Below are positions 7,445-17,969 of a stretch of DNA of 64,000 nucleotides, in pieces; position 1 is the first letter of the stretch, and every line of letters starts with the position of its first letter. The DNA comes from an uncultured Collinsella sp. (GTDB lineage: Bacteria; Actinomycetota; Coriobacteriia; Coriobacteriales; Coriobacteriaceae). The stretch spans positions 62,001 through 126,000 of the forward strand of contig UQIK01000001.1 in the NCBI GenBank assembly GCA_900541125.1. Direction: 5' to 3'. A program made the position numbers and the translations under genes. Under the pieces are notes generated by a model, which made no database searches, was not told where the DNA came from, and saw only the letters and a list, made by a program, of their open reading frames with translations.

Positions 7445-8440
7445 TTACCCTAATACCTCCGCACAGTAATTTCGTAGCGTCTCGGCCGTTTTGGTCCAGC
7501 TACATTCATCAAAATCGATGGAATCAAACAGCCGCTTGGAGTTAGGAGCTCGAAGCAATCCCTCGATCTTATCGGCAACCTCGATCGGGTCCTCGCAGTT
7601 TTTCACGACATCGGATCCCTGAATCGACATCACTTCGGCAATTCCGCAGTTAGTCGAAAGAAGGAGCGAACATCCGGCCTCAATCGCATCAAGGGCAGAG
7701 AGACCAAAGGGCTCATGCCTAGAATTCATAACGAATACCGAGCACTCTCGAAGCTCGTTCACAAACTGATCGGAGGCAACTTGGCCCCTATATTCACCGT
7801 CAGCCGAGGTCATGAGATTATCTAAGGAAGAGTTATCGGAGTACCGTCGCCCGTACACCCTTAAAGAGCAATCGACACCACGATCTCTGAGAATCGAGAC
7901 GGCCTTCGCGACTATTTCGTTGGCCTTAATTGGACGGGTGCCCCCGCTAACAGCAACGATATTTTCACGTTGGCCTTCGAAGCCGCATTGTTTAAACCTT
8001 TTGACCCCAAGGCAAACGTGCTTAACCTTATCGGAGCATTCAGGCAGCTGTTTCTTAACAAAGTTCTCCTGGAGGAAAGAATTCGCAACGATCAAATCCG
8101 CAGTACGCAAATGCTTAATGATTGCCTTGACAGTTCTATCGCTATATCCGAGACCGTTGATCTCATTCTCAAAAGGGACGTACCCATGATTAAAGCAAAT
8201 GACAGGTTTACCAAAGGCAGAAAGCACCCGATGCGCAATGATATCCGTCCAACCAGCGCCGCAAGAGACAATCACATCGCTCTTAAGACCCTCAGAAATA
8301 GCCTCATATAACTTGGAGATTTTACTTTTTGAATATAGCGGCCGTATCGAATCGCAAGAAGGCCAATATTCCACTAATGACTTGTGTACATTTGAAGGTC
8401 CAGTATTGCCTGTGACCTCACCAATTAGAAGAATCTTCAT
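7445..8440 (-). CDS. GT4-family glycosyltransferase
   Basis: A 331-residue GT-B enzyme. The N-terminus has a short strand and glycine-rich loop (LLIGEVTGNTGPSNVH). The C-terminal half has the typical nucleotide-sugar patch FVMNSRHEPFGLSALDAIEAG, equivalent to the E-x7-E motif of GT4 enzymes. It overlaps the upstream FrhB-like gene by 4 nt. It should add a sugar to the lipid-linked repeat unit at the inner membrane; donor and acceptor cannot be read from the sequence. Confidence 0.8.
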   Translation of the reverse strand: MKILLIGEVTGNTGPSNVHKSLVEYWPSCDSIRPLYSKSKISKLYEAISEGLKSDVIVSCGAGWTDIIAHRVLSAFGKPVICFNHGYVPFENEINGLGYSDRTVKAIIKHLRTADLIVANSFLQENFVKKQLPECSDKVKHVCLGVKRFKQCGFEGQRENIVAVSGGTRPIKANEIVAKAVSILRDRGVDCSLRVYGRRYSDNSSLDNLMTSADGEYRGQVASDQFVNELRECSVFVMNSRHEPFGLSALDAIEAGCSLLLSTNCGIAEVMSIQGSDVVKNCEDPIEVADKIEGLLRAPNSKRLFDSIDFDECSWTKTAETLRNYCAEVLG

Positions 8441-9621
8441 TGAATGCTTCCTTTAATGTAATGCAAGGGGTTGGAATCAGGTGCTAATGAGACCTTAATT
8501 CCGTACCCCCCCCCGCGCTTGAGCAAACCAATGCGAATTAGCAAACGTTTAAGCGATTGTTTGAAATACCTTTTGGGCAAAGACCTTCTTACCGCATCGG
8601 TAATTGATCTACCGCATGAAAGGTCCTCGAAGAATCGCGCTCGCGCAGATGGCTTCTCGGAGGGACTCCTCAACTGACCGTTATTCTTAATGGCGGTCTC
8701 GATATCAACCGTCATTAACTCAGCACCAGCAAGGTCTATCAGTCGCTGTCCTTTTTGATTCTGGATTAAAACCAGGGAGACACCCCGACGCATTTCTTCG
8801 GTAAGATTCGTCCCCCAGGAATCGCCTAATGTAACATCAGAAACTCTTTCAATGCTTGCATACCTGCAGTGATAACAGTTTTCCGTATAGTCCAGCCCCG
8901 CCAAGAAAGCTACTGTATACCCATCCAAAACACCGGGCAAATCAATCGTTCGCTCGTTCTCCCTTAGCTGAAAGCTGCCTTTAGAACGAAACTCAATCGA
9001 CTCAAGCTGATTCATGTCAATCCCATTCTCACTCAGGAATTGACGGAGAATCGCAGGCGAAGGAGTACCGTGGCAAATCAAATCAACCGTATATAAATTC
9101 GAAAGAAGCTTGTTGCCGACAAAGTTTTTAAGAGAGGCCACCTGGCAAGGCAATCCTACAAATAAGACTTCTTTACCCTCAACCAGCAATTTTTTTATAC
9201 GAGCGTAAGAGCCAATTGGATTGCTTTTAACGTACTTAGATCCTTTATATTTAACGGCATCCGCGATCGAGCTAGAAAACTCAAACCCAAACTGACCGTC
9301 CCGGAAACAGCAAGAGCAAACTACTCCTTCGGCAGAAATAAACCCTCGGATAATCGCGGCCGCCAAGCCGCCCGATGAGGAGGTTCCCCTGCTCTCCGAG
9401 TTAGAATCCCATCCTTGCAACCATTTACTAGGTTTAGAGCCTTGAGGCGGATTGCATTGTTGACATACAGCTGTGCACCTACCGCAATCAATGCATTTGC
9501 TTTGATCGATACTGGGGGTATAGTACTCGAGCCTTTCAAGAACAGCGATTGCATCTTTAGGACAGGCATCGACACATGCCATGCAGCCCGCACACATTTT
9601 GTCTTCGCAGATACTTTGCAT
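8437..9621 (-). CDS. Ferredoxin/FrhB-like protein of polysaccharide clusters
   Basis: A 394-residue protein with two 4Fe-4S motifs at the N-terminus (CAGCMACVDACP near residue 10 and CIDCGRCTAVC near 40). An F420-hydrogenase beta-subunit (FrhB/FdhB) type domain follows. It is the usual neighbour of polysaccharide pyruvyl transferases, as here, and such proteins are thought to carry out a redox step linked to the glycan; the reaction is not established. Near codon 370 the coding strand carries a run of nine G, in a context where slippage would alter the last ~20 residues. Confidence 0.75.
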   Translation of the reverse strand: MQSICEDKMCAGCMACVDACPKDAIAVLERLEYYTPSIDQSKCIDCGRCTAVCQQCNPPQGSKPSKWLQGWDSNSESRGTSSSGGLAAAIIRGFISAEGVVCSCCFRDGQFGFEFSSSIADAVKYKGSKYVKSNPIGSYARIKKLLVEGKEVLFVGLPCQVASLKNFVGNKLLSNLYTVDLICHGTPSPAILRQFLSENGIDMNQLESIEFRSKGSFQLRENERTIDLPGVLDGYTVAFLAGLDYTENCYHCRYASIERVSDVTLGDSWGTNLTEEMRRGVSLVLIQNQKGQRLIDLAGAELMTVDIETAIKNNGQLRSPSEKPSARARFFEDLSCGRSITDAVRRSLPKRYFKQSLKRLLIRIGLLKRGGGYGIKVSLAPDSNPLHYIKGSIQ

Positions 9622-9625
9622 TCAT

Positions 9626-10714
9626 CTATTCCTTCAACGCGCGATCAAGCCAGGAGAGGCTGCGGTTGCGCTCCCCATCAAGAACCTCGCCAACATGCTG
9701 CCAATCGATATCGTCGTCCCAAGCATTGCCTTGGAACGTGTCCCAGGCCCTATTCTCTAGGCCAAAGAGTCTAAGAACAGATTTATTTCGCGCGGCATTA
9801 GCCTTTGGAAAGATCTCAACAAATGGGGTGCCGAGATTGATACAAAAAGCAGTGCCGTGGAATGAATCCGTGTATACGCAAGATGCATCCCTAAACAGCG
9901 CAAGGAAATCCTCCAGGGGCGGAAGAACGACCTGTTTTCCTACCCTTCTCCTAAACGTAGGGCAAACACTTACAATCTCAAGATTGGAGCCAGCGGTCTT
10001 ATCTTTAACGTACTGCAGCATATCTGAATCAGGATGGAGGTTATAGACGAGGGCGTAGGGCTTTTCAACGGGAGCCTTTTTACTGGCAATCTTGTTCCAC
10101 TCGGAGCGATTGAGAAGCAGGGTCGGATCCAAAACCTGCTCAGCTTTGAGACCGTAGCTCTCAACGATATCCTTACCTGAATCCTCGCGGACGGAAATGG
10201 CATCGTAGCGCTTGAGCCAGTTACCAATTTGCGACTCATACCCCTTTACAACGCCACCACGTCCAAAACTAGCGGCGTAGGATACGACCTTCTTTCCCTC
10301 GACCTTAGAAAGCCCGTCCCAAAAGAATACCGGATCTAGAGAGCCATCGCCAAGTTCGTTCCAGACCTGATCGCTGCCAGTCAAATAGATATCTGTGTTA
10401 GGCAGCAAGGCGTCGATACTTGTTTCATCACAATGCGGAGAAAGAGTCAGATACTGCTCTCTCATGCTCTTAAAACGCTTCTCACCTGCACTGTACAGCA
10501 AACGCCAAACCGTGTTCCTATAGATGCGATGAGGCAGAGACCTACCTTCTGAATAACGCTTCACAAGAGAATCAAGGGTCTCAGCGCATCTCCGATAGTC
10601 AACAACAACAGGATCGTACCCCAAGTTTTTAACAACTTCTTGCGTAGCATAAGCCTGGAGGACAGACCCGTAGTTGAGAACGTTATGACGAGTAATAATT
10701 GAAACTTTTTTCAT
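9626..10714 (-). CDS. Polysaccharide pyruvyl transferase family protein
   Basis: A 362-residue protein beginning MKKVSIITRHNVLNYGSVLQ, the typical N-terminus of the family (N-x-G-x-x-LQAYA). Further signatures are TGSDQVWN near residue 110 and YTDSFHGTAFCINLG near 290, a sialyltransferase-like H-G-T pocket. The family moves ketal pyruvate from phosphoenolpyruvate to a sugar, giving a negatively charged glycan. It lies 4 nt upstream of the FrhB-like gene, a common pairing. Confidence 0.85.
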   Translation of the reverse strand: MKKVSIITRHNVLNYGSVLQAYATQEVVKNLGYDPVVVDYRRCAETLDSLVKRYSEGRSLPHRIYRNTVWRLLYSAGEKRFKSMREQYLTLSPHCDETSIDALLPNTDIYLTGSDQVWNELGDGSLDPVFFWDGLSKVEGKKVVSYAASFGRGGVVKGYESQIGNWLKRYDAISVREDSGKDIVESYGLKAEQVLDPTLLLNRSEWNKIASKKAPVEKPYALVYNLHPDSDMLQYVKDKTAGSNLEIVSVCPTFRRRVGKQVVLPPLEDFLALFRDASCVYTDSFHGTAFCINLGTPFVEIFPKANAARNKSVLRLFGLENRAWDTFQGNAWDDDIDWQHVGEVLDGERNRSLSWLDRALKE

Positions 10715-10739
10715 TCTGATACCTTTTCTAGATAATGGA

Positions 10740-12086
10740 CTAATTCATAGGGGGTTGTCGTTTCTGATATCTTTTTATCCACTCACTTAGGAACAGAGAC
10801 GAGATGGCTAAAAACCAAGTCGTTGGAGTAAAGAGAGATGAGGTGAGCTTTCCAACAAGCGGCATGGAGAATATGCCCGAAGAAAGATAGGTATACGAAA
10901 TCATCGAAATAGACAGCGGGGACCCACCATGAAGCATGCGAGCATGCTCATAGAGGTTTGAATAAAAAAGACCAGTTAAGAGGCTAAATAGCGCAGTACC
11001 GCCAAAACCGAAATCGTGATACCACAATCGAAATACCGTGTATACATTACCGAGATCGATTGAACCCCAAGAACGAAACTCATGGTTACCGGATGAAACT
11101 AAATTAGTAAAGCCAAAATTTCGTCCAAAAGAAGAATATAGTGCTACGAAAGTCTCCGAGCCAAAGTACTTGCTTGCAACACCAGGATTTTGAAGAAATT
11201 TATCAAATAAAACAAATGAATAGCCAATGTAGCTGCAAATATAATCCAATGGTCCAAGAGTAACTTCTCGTCCAACAAACCAAGAGGCAACCCAAAATAA
11301 GAAACAGGCAAAAACAAGAGCGAATACAATTTTGATAAACTTCCCAAGGGTTATTCTTATCGTCCACCCACTGTTAATCGATAGTAAAATCCATATGCAG
11401 CAAACGCATGAACAGACAAAAACAATGGCACCTAGCCTTACGCCATTCAATAATTGACAAATTGCATAAAACGCAGCGGGGAGAAGCATGAGAGCATCTT
11501 TGATGCTAAATCCATCGCAAATAATATTGTTAAAACCAATAATTAGATATACAAACGAAAAAATGGTAAGCAATTTAAAGCATATATTGGATAAAGACGA
11601 AAGCCCGACTGAAGGATCATCGCCGCTATAAGCAGATGCAGTTCGGTAAGAATTCATTAAAGAATTCCAGTCCCCAGCAACAGGACCCGAAACAGCTGAT
11701 CGAACATCTTTCAAAAACAAAACGGCAGTAACGACCCCAAGGACAACAGCCAATAGAACAAGAGATGTCGGAACTTGAATCCTTACAAGAGTCGTCGATT
11801 CAACACTAGCATTAAGTTTGCTTCGCTGCACTTTCATCTGTCTAAAATAAAGCAAGAAAAATAGCGATGCGACATCAAAGACGGTAACAAAGAAGCAAAT
11901 AAGTAATCCTCCATGGAGGGAGACTTCAGTACCGAAGACAAGGCAGTTATACAATTCAGCGAGTGAGCAAATAAAGAAAGAGGCGTTACAAATTGATGCT
12001 GGATTCATCCAATCACTTTTTGATAGCTCTTGAGAGATTGCAAGCAGCAAAAGAAAATATAACGTCATTAATGATAGAACTAACAT
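10740..12086 (-). CDS. Wzy-type oligosaccharide repeat-unit polymerase
   Basis: A 448-residue integral membrane protein with about 10-12 hydrophobic segments and a larger outer loop near residues 280-350. It resembles O-antigen polymerase-type proteins (oligosaccharide repeat unit polymerase). It would join flipped repeat units on the outer face. GC is the lowest of the operon, which is common for Wzy and points to transfer. The assignment rests on topology and operon context because Wzy sequences are poorly conserved. Confidence 0.7.
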   Translation of the reverse strand: MLVLSLMTLYFLLLLAISQELSKSDWMNPASICNASFFICSLAELYNCLVFGTEVSLHGGLLICFFVTVFDVASLFFLLYFRQMKVQRSKLNASVESTTLVRIQVPTSLVLLAVVLGVVTAVLFLKDVRSAVSGPVAGDWNSLMNSYRTASAYSGDDPSVGLSSLSNICFKLLTIFSFVYLIIGFNNIICDGFSIKDALMLLPAAFYAICQLLNGVRLGAIVFVCSCVCCIWILLSINSGWTIRITLGKFIKIVFALVFACFLFWVASWFVGREVTLGPLDYICSYIGYSFVLFDKFLQNPGVASKYFGSETFVALYSSFGRNFGFTNLVSSGNHEFRSWGSIDLGNVYTVFRLWYHDFGFGGTALFSLLTGLFYSNLYEHARMLHGGSPLSISMISYTYLSSGIFSMPLVGKLTSSLFTPTTWFLAISSLFLSEWIKRYQKRQPPMN

Positions 12087-12109
12087 TGTTTAAGCTACTT
12101 TCAAGTTAG

Positions 12110-13114
12110 TTATTGCATTAATCCAGATAAGCGACAGGCAGAACAAAATACGGAAAAAATTCTTCTTCCGCAGCAGGCAAAAAATGCTGCCAAGCGTTCT
12201 CTTTTTCTAGCTTCGAAATCCTTCAGAACAGGCAAACGAAATGTAGATAAGTTATTCCAAAGGTCATCGCGGTCTTTAAGGTCGCTTTCAGAGACCCCAG
12301 CCATCGGAATCTGTGCGTAAACCATCCTACAAACAGAAAAGCAGCGCGAAGCGGCGGCTTTACTTAGGTCCGGATACCAATTACAAATATCCTGGTAGAG
12401 CCGATCGGCAATTATCAATGCAGACTCGCCTTTAATGTGTCGATATTCTTGCCTGATAATGCTGTTACTTCTCATGCGATATGCATACAACTCACGGCAA
12501 TCGACAACGGCAACGGAATCAACCTTGTGAATAATCTTATAGACGCTAGCGAGATCCTCGTAATACAGCCCCTTAGGGAACGGGTCAATGCCCAGTGGCG
12601 CCTTTGCGTAAAGGCGCCACGGGGCACCGGTGTCCAGCGTCTGATATAACATCAGACGCTGGACATCGGGCGAAGGCAGTGCCTTCGCAGGCGCCACGGG
12701 GTCAAGAGACTCCACCAAAGGGCAAGCATCACCATCATTGAACGGCTTGCCAAATGGAACAGCAGATATCTGACATCCCGTATCGCGGCAGGCGTTAAAA
12801 AGAACCTCGATAAAAACAGGAGAAATGTAGTCGTCGCTATCAACGAAGGAAATCCAGTCGCCCTGAGCAATACGCAGCCCTGCATTACGAGCGTCGGAAA
12901 GACCGCCATTTTCCTTATGCAAAACGGTGGTACGGTCGTCGCTTGCAGCAAGAACATCACAAAGCTCGCCAGAACCATCAGTCGAGCCGTCATCGACAAG
13001 AATAATCTCGATGTTACGATAGCTTTGACGGCAAATGCTATCAAAGCACTCCCGCAGATAAGGCTTAACGTTATATACCGGCACAATCACCGATACCAAG
13101 TTACTGTTTGCCAT
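12110..13114 (-). CDS. GT2-family glycosyltransferase
   Basis: A 334-residue GT-A enzyme. The N-terminus SVIVPVYNVKPYLRECFDSI is typical of family 2. VDDGSTDGSGELCD and ENGGLSDARNAGL follow, and the metal-binding D-x-D is VDSDDYIS near residue 95. The gene starts immediately after the stop of the GT4 gene at 13115. It should extend the repeat unit on the cytoplasmic face of the membrane. The C-terminal ~120 residues are not recognisable. Confidence 0.85.
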   Translation of the reverse strand: MANSNLVSVIVPVYNVKPYLRECFDSICRQSYRNIEIILVDDGSTDGSGELCDVLAASDDRTTVLHKENGGLSDARNAGLRIAQGDWISFVDSDDYISPVFIEVLFNACRDTGCQISAVPFGKPFNDGDACPLVESLDPVAPAKALPSPDVQRLMLYQTLDTGAPWRLYAKAPLGIDPFPKGLYYEDLASVYKIIHKVDSVAVVDCRELYAYRMRSNSIIRQEYRHIKGESALIIADRLYQDICNWYPDLSKAAASRCFSVCRMVYAQIPMAGVSESDLKDRDDLWNNLSTFRLPVLKDFEARKRERLAAFFACCGRRIFSVFCSACRLSGLMQ

Positions 13115-14221
13115 CTAATTCCTTGAGTAGAGATCTAGATATTTATAAGTCAGTCGCTCGCCTTGCAACTCAATGTTGTAATCGGCGAATTGCCCACTTG
13201 AGATAGACAATCGACCCTCATACGAGTACGGCAAGAGTGAATCGATTTCATCGGCCCACACGGCAGGACTATCAATCGGCAAGAATTTGCATTCCCCCGT
13301 TACGTCCACTTCGCGCGTAATCGCATCACTCAGCAGGCACGGTAAGCCAGACACCTGTGCCTCGACGCCGACGAGGCACAGGCCTTCGTAAAGGCTTGGC
13401 AGAACGAACGCATCAAACGCCTGGTACAAGCGATTGACATCGCTTCTCTGCCCCAGAAACTTAACGCGATCAGTAAGACCGCGTTCGTCCACCAAGGCCT
13501 TTACGGAGGCCCCGGCTTCGCCGGTACCGACAAGCAGCAGGACAGCATCGTCGCGGCGCTTTGCGACCTCAGCAAAAACGTCAATCAAAAACGCATGGTT
13601 CTTCTGGGCAGTAAAGCGCCCCACATGTCCAATGGCAAACTGGTTGCCGACGAGGCCCAGGTCGGCTCGCGCTTGCGCACGAGCCTCCGCATTGAAGCGA
13701 AAGCGATCCAAATCGATTGCGTTGTATACGACCTCGAAGTGCGCAGCTTTACCGAAAAGCCATTCACCGGCAAATTGACTACATGCAAATCGGTGTGTTG
13801 GATATCGATTCGATTGCGTTTTCAGCACGGCCTTCAGGGCATTCTTGGCATACTCCCCCTTACCGCTCGTAGAGTGACTATGGGCAATCCGCACAGAAAC
13901 ACCCGCCTTCTTCGCAGCACGAAGAGGAAAGACCGAAAGCGCGTTGATGTGACTGTGGACAATCTTCCAGCCCTCTTGCTTAAAGAGACGCTGAAGCTCT
14001 CGCTGGTATTCAGCTATATGCTGATAGGGCGGTATCTCAAAGACCCTGCCACCGAGCGATTCGATCTCGTCACGGGGAACAAGCGTCGAATCGGAATCAA
14101 CAAGAAAGTCAAACTGCACTTTACTGCGATCGATGTGACGATAGTAATTCATAACGACAGCTTCGACGCCGCCGCCAACCATCTTGCCAACAACCTGAGC
14201 CACCCTAACCGGTTCAGTCAT
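13115..14221 (-). CDS. GT4-family glycosyltransferase (EpsF-like)
   Basis: A 368-residue GT-B enzyme. The start VAQVVGKMVGGGVEAVVMNY is typical of EpsF/CapM-type GT4 proteins. VGRFTAQKNHAFLIDVF near residue 200 and VLPSLYEGLCLVGVEAQ near 290 form the donor-binding half. The ATG directly follows the TAA of the sugar transferase gene. It is likely to add the second sugar to the undecaprenyl-linked unit, as the gene next to the initiating transferase. Confidence 0.85.
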   Translation of the reverse strand: MTEPVRVAQVVGKMVGGGVEAVVMNYYRHIDRSKVQFDFLVDSDSTLVPRDEIESLGGRVFEIPPYQHIAEYQRELQRLFKQEGWKIVHSHINALSVFPLRAAKKAGVSVRIAHSHSTSGKGEYAKNALKAVLKTQSNRYPTHRFACSQFAGEWLFGKAAHFEVVYNAIDLDRFRFNAEARAQARADLGLVGNQFAIGHVGRFTAQKNHAFLIDVFAEVAKRRDDAVLLLVGTGEAGASVKALVDERGLTDRVKFLGQRSDVNRLYQAFDAFVLPSLYEGLCLVGVEAQVSGLPCLLSDAITREVDVTGECKFLPIDSPAVWADEIDSLLPYSYEGRLSISSGQFADYNIELQGERLTYKYLDLYSRN

Positions 14222-15022
14222 TTAGCAAGCACCTCCACCGGTAAAGACCTCAACGACCGTGAGGAGAACAATCTTCAAGTCCGTGATGAGGCCGCGCTTG
14301 GCGATGTACTCCAAATCACGGCGGACCATCCCGTCAAAGTCGGTATCGTTGCGGTCGGTCACCTGCCACCAGCCGGTGATGCCAGGCTTCACTGCCAGGC
14401 GCTGCAGGTCGTAGTCGGTGTACTCCGCAACCTCATTCGGCAGCGGCGGGCGCGGGCCCACGACGGACATCTGCCCCAGGAACACGTTGAGGAACTGCGG
14501 GAACTCGTCGATGGAGTGCTTGCGGATGAACTTGCCGATTTTCGTTACGCGCGGGTCGTCCCTCATCTTGAACATGGCACCGGCGATCTCGTTTTGCTCC
14601 TTGAGCTCGGCGAGGCGCTCATCGGCGTCCTTGTACATGGATCGGAACTTCCACATGCGGAAGGTTGACAGGGTGCCGTCGTGGCAGGTCTGGCCCACGC
14701 GAATCTGGCTGTAGAACGGGTTGCCCTCGCTCTCCAGGCGGATGGCAGCGGCCAGAACCAGGCTGGGTACGGCGATGACGGCCAGCACGCAGCCGCTGAA
14801 CACAATGTCGAAGGTGCGTTTCACGACGCGGTAGGCCAGGCGCGAGCGATCCCAGTCCATGATGGATTGCATGGCCTTGTAGCGACCGGCGCCCTCACGT
14901 CGATCCATGGCCTGAGCAATCAGCGCCGCCCCCGGGGGCGCATTGCTCTCTGTTACTTCTTTAGCAGCCACAGTCAAACTTACGTCCCCGTTCCCCAGGG
15001 ATCCCCCAATCGGTAAATTCAA
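14222..15022 (-). CDS. Undecaprenyl-phosphate sugar phosphotransferase (WcaJ/RfbP C-terminal type)
   Basis: A 266-residue bacterial sugar transferase that starts the repeat unit by moving a sugar-1-phosphate to undecaprenyl phosphate. KRTFDIVFSG and one membrane helix near residue 75 are followed by FRMWKFRSMYKDAD, RKHSIDEFPQFLNVFLG and MSVVGPRPPLP, all hallmarks of the family's catalytic domain. The start is uncertain. The longest frame begins with TTG without a good ribosome site; a TTG or GTG near residues 16-18, after GGGGAC, is an alternative. It is the second gene of the operon, 33 bp after the NusG-like gene. Confidence 0.88.
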   Translation of the reverse strand: MNLPIGGSLGNGDVSLTVAAKEVTESNAPPGAALIAQAMDRREGAGRYKAMQSIMDWDRSRLAYRVVKRTFDIVFSGCVLAVIAVPSLVLAAAIRLESEGNPFYSQIRVGQTCHDGTLSTFRMWKFRSMYKDADERLAELKEQNEIAGAMFKMRDDPRVTKIGKFIRKHSIDEFPQFLNVFLGQMSVVGPRPPLPNEVAEYTDYDLQRLAVKPGITGWWQVTDRNDTDFDGMVRRDLEYIAKRGLITDLKIVLLTVVEVFTGGGAC

Positions 15023-15055
15023 AAATGCGAACGAATAGCTGGTGCAACGTCTCCC

Positions 15056-15646
15056 TTACGTTTTGCTGGGAACGTCGAGCGGTAGCAGCTCCCTAAATGC
15101 GGAGTTACCTTCGCCCACGTCTACCAGGCACCAGCGCTTATGACGGTCGATCTTCTTAACGCGAGCCTCTTGCCCCACCAAGGGACCCTGATCTATGTGC
15201 AACACGCCGTCTTCTATGCGCGCAACGCTGTTGCGCACCACGCCGTCGTCGTCCAGCACACTGCGGTACCAGTCCTGCGCATCGTCCGGCATGGGCATAT
15301 ACGCCCGCTCCCTACTGCCGGCGATTCGACAGCCAAAGCTCAACTGAGCCAAAGCCCTATCGAGCGCGGCAGCATCGTGCGTGGCGACAAAGAAATATTC
15401 CTTGTACATGGGTTTGGTTTGAAGCGACCAGGCGCCGTCCCGCTTAAACCAGAACTCCTTTTGCATCACAAAAGCGTCCTGCATCAGCTCGTGCGGGATA
15501 ATGCAGCGGACCTTTTCGCAGGTCTCGCGCTCTTTTCCCTGGGGGGTGTGGACCAGATACCAGCGGACGCGGCCATGCTGGCTGTTGGTGGTGACGCCGT
15601 TAAATGCGCCTGGCAGCTGCTCTTGGCGCCGTGCCGTCTGTTCCAT
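15056..15646 (-). CDS. NusG-like specialised antiterminator (LoaP/UpxY type)
   Basis: A 196-residue NusG paralogue. RWYLVHTPQGKERETCEKV near residue 30 is the NGN-domain start. PMYKEYFFVATH is the family's central motif. The C-terminus has a KOW domain (DQGPLVGQEARVKKIDRHKRW). As the first gene of a long polysaccharide operon it should help RNA polymerase pass internal pause or termination sites, as LoaP and RfaH/UpxY relatives do. The start was set at an ATG preceded by GAGGGGG seven bases upstream; a longer frame begins 11 codons earlier. Its promoter lies in the candidate invertible segment. Confidence 0.85.
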   Translation of the reverse strand: MEQTARRQEQLPGAFNGVTTNSQHGRVRWYLVHTPQGKERETCEKVRCIIPHELMQDAFVMQKEFWFKRDGAWSLQTKPMYKEYFFVATHDAAALDRALAQLSFGCRIAGSRERAYMPMPDDAQDWYRSVLDDDGVVRNSVARIEDGVLHIDQGPLVGQEARVKKIDRHKRWCLVDVGEGNSAFRELLPLDVPSKT

Positions 15647-15732
15647 GTTCTCGCCCCCTCTTTTAGCTTTGCGATGCACGCAAATGCAGGGGCGTTTAGA
15701 ACAGGCTTCTCGCTCGCAGCTAGGCGCAGTCG

Positions 15733-15864
15733 CAAAAGTACAGGTTTTTGTATCTTTCGACAGACGACATTATACGAGCAATTAATCAGCGTTTGCCCAG
15801 ATTACGCAAAATGTACTGCTAGTAGGTACATCTCCATACCCTCTATAAAAACCTGTACCTTTTG
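15733..15864 (-). promoter_or_regulatory. Polysaccharide promoter between inverted repeats (candidate invertible switch)
   Basis: Left repeat 15733-15749 and right repeat 15847-15864 are inverted copies (CAAAAG(G)TACAGGTTTTT, one extra G on the right). They enclose about 97 bp. Inside, on the minus strand, is a perfect -10 TATAAT (15769-15774) aimed at the NusG-like gene, with no clear -35. A second palindrome, ATGTAC-9 nt-GTACAT (15811-15831), lies upstream of the -10. The layout matches invertible capsule promoters, but a set of GTAC-containing operators is also possible. No invertase gene is in the window. Confidence 0.5.
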
Positions 15865-15867
15865 TGC

Positions 15868-15899
15868 AACAAAAAAAGCCGCTCAACCAGCGGCTTTTC
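15868..15899 (-). terminator. Bidirectional terminator between thrS and the capsule promoter
   Basis: Stem AAGCCGCT/AGCGGCTT with a U-run on either strand (seven A on the left in plus orientation, TTTTCTTATTT on the right). It insulates the polysaccharide promoter from thrS, and would also stop transcription from an inverted promoter. Confidence 0.75.
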
Positions 15900-15912
15900 T
15901 TATTTCGGCATG

Positions 15913-15948
15913 AAAAAGGCGACCGCCCTATGCGGACGGTCGCCTTTG
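15913..15948 (-). terminator. thrS terminator
   Basis: A 12- to 13-bp GC-rich stem (GGCGACCGTCC with its near complement) is followed on the minus strand by UUUUU. It is 22 bp after the thrS stop. Confidence 0.8.
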
Positions 15949-15969
15949 TTAATTGTTGTGTTGCTTGCC

Positions 15970-17733
<1,764 letters not shown>

Positions 17734-17803
17734 GGGTATGTTTTCTCCTCTCGGATGCCTGATGCAAGTGCGTGCGATGCGCTCGGCGTTTTTGACTTGC
17801 ATC

Positions 17804-17831
17804 ATTATAGGCAGGTTGCCTTGGTATACAA
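17804..17831 (-). promoter_or_regulatory. thrS promoter
   Basis: On the minus strand TTGTAT and TATAAT are 16 bp apart, about 70 bp upstream of the thrS start. This looks like a strong housekeeping sigma site. A GC-rich hairpin at 17832-17866, between this promoter and the zinc-ribbon gene, may end the upstream transcript. Confidence 0.65.
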
Positions 17832-17969
17832 GCGCCCGCCGCACCTTAATGGCACGGCGGGCGATTTTCTACGCATGCTTCATCGTGCGCGGCGGGGTGT
17901 GGGGCGCGCGTGCGGCTTGCGTGTGGCGCGCGGTGCCCGTGGCTTGCGACCGGCCCGGCGATGGATGCG

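Noticed and set aside
17734..17831. T-box riboswitch before thrS
   Set aside because: A good promoter lies only ~70 bp upstream, leaving no room, and no T-box or antiterminator sequence is seen.
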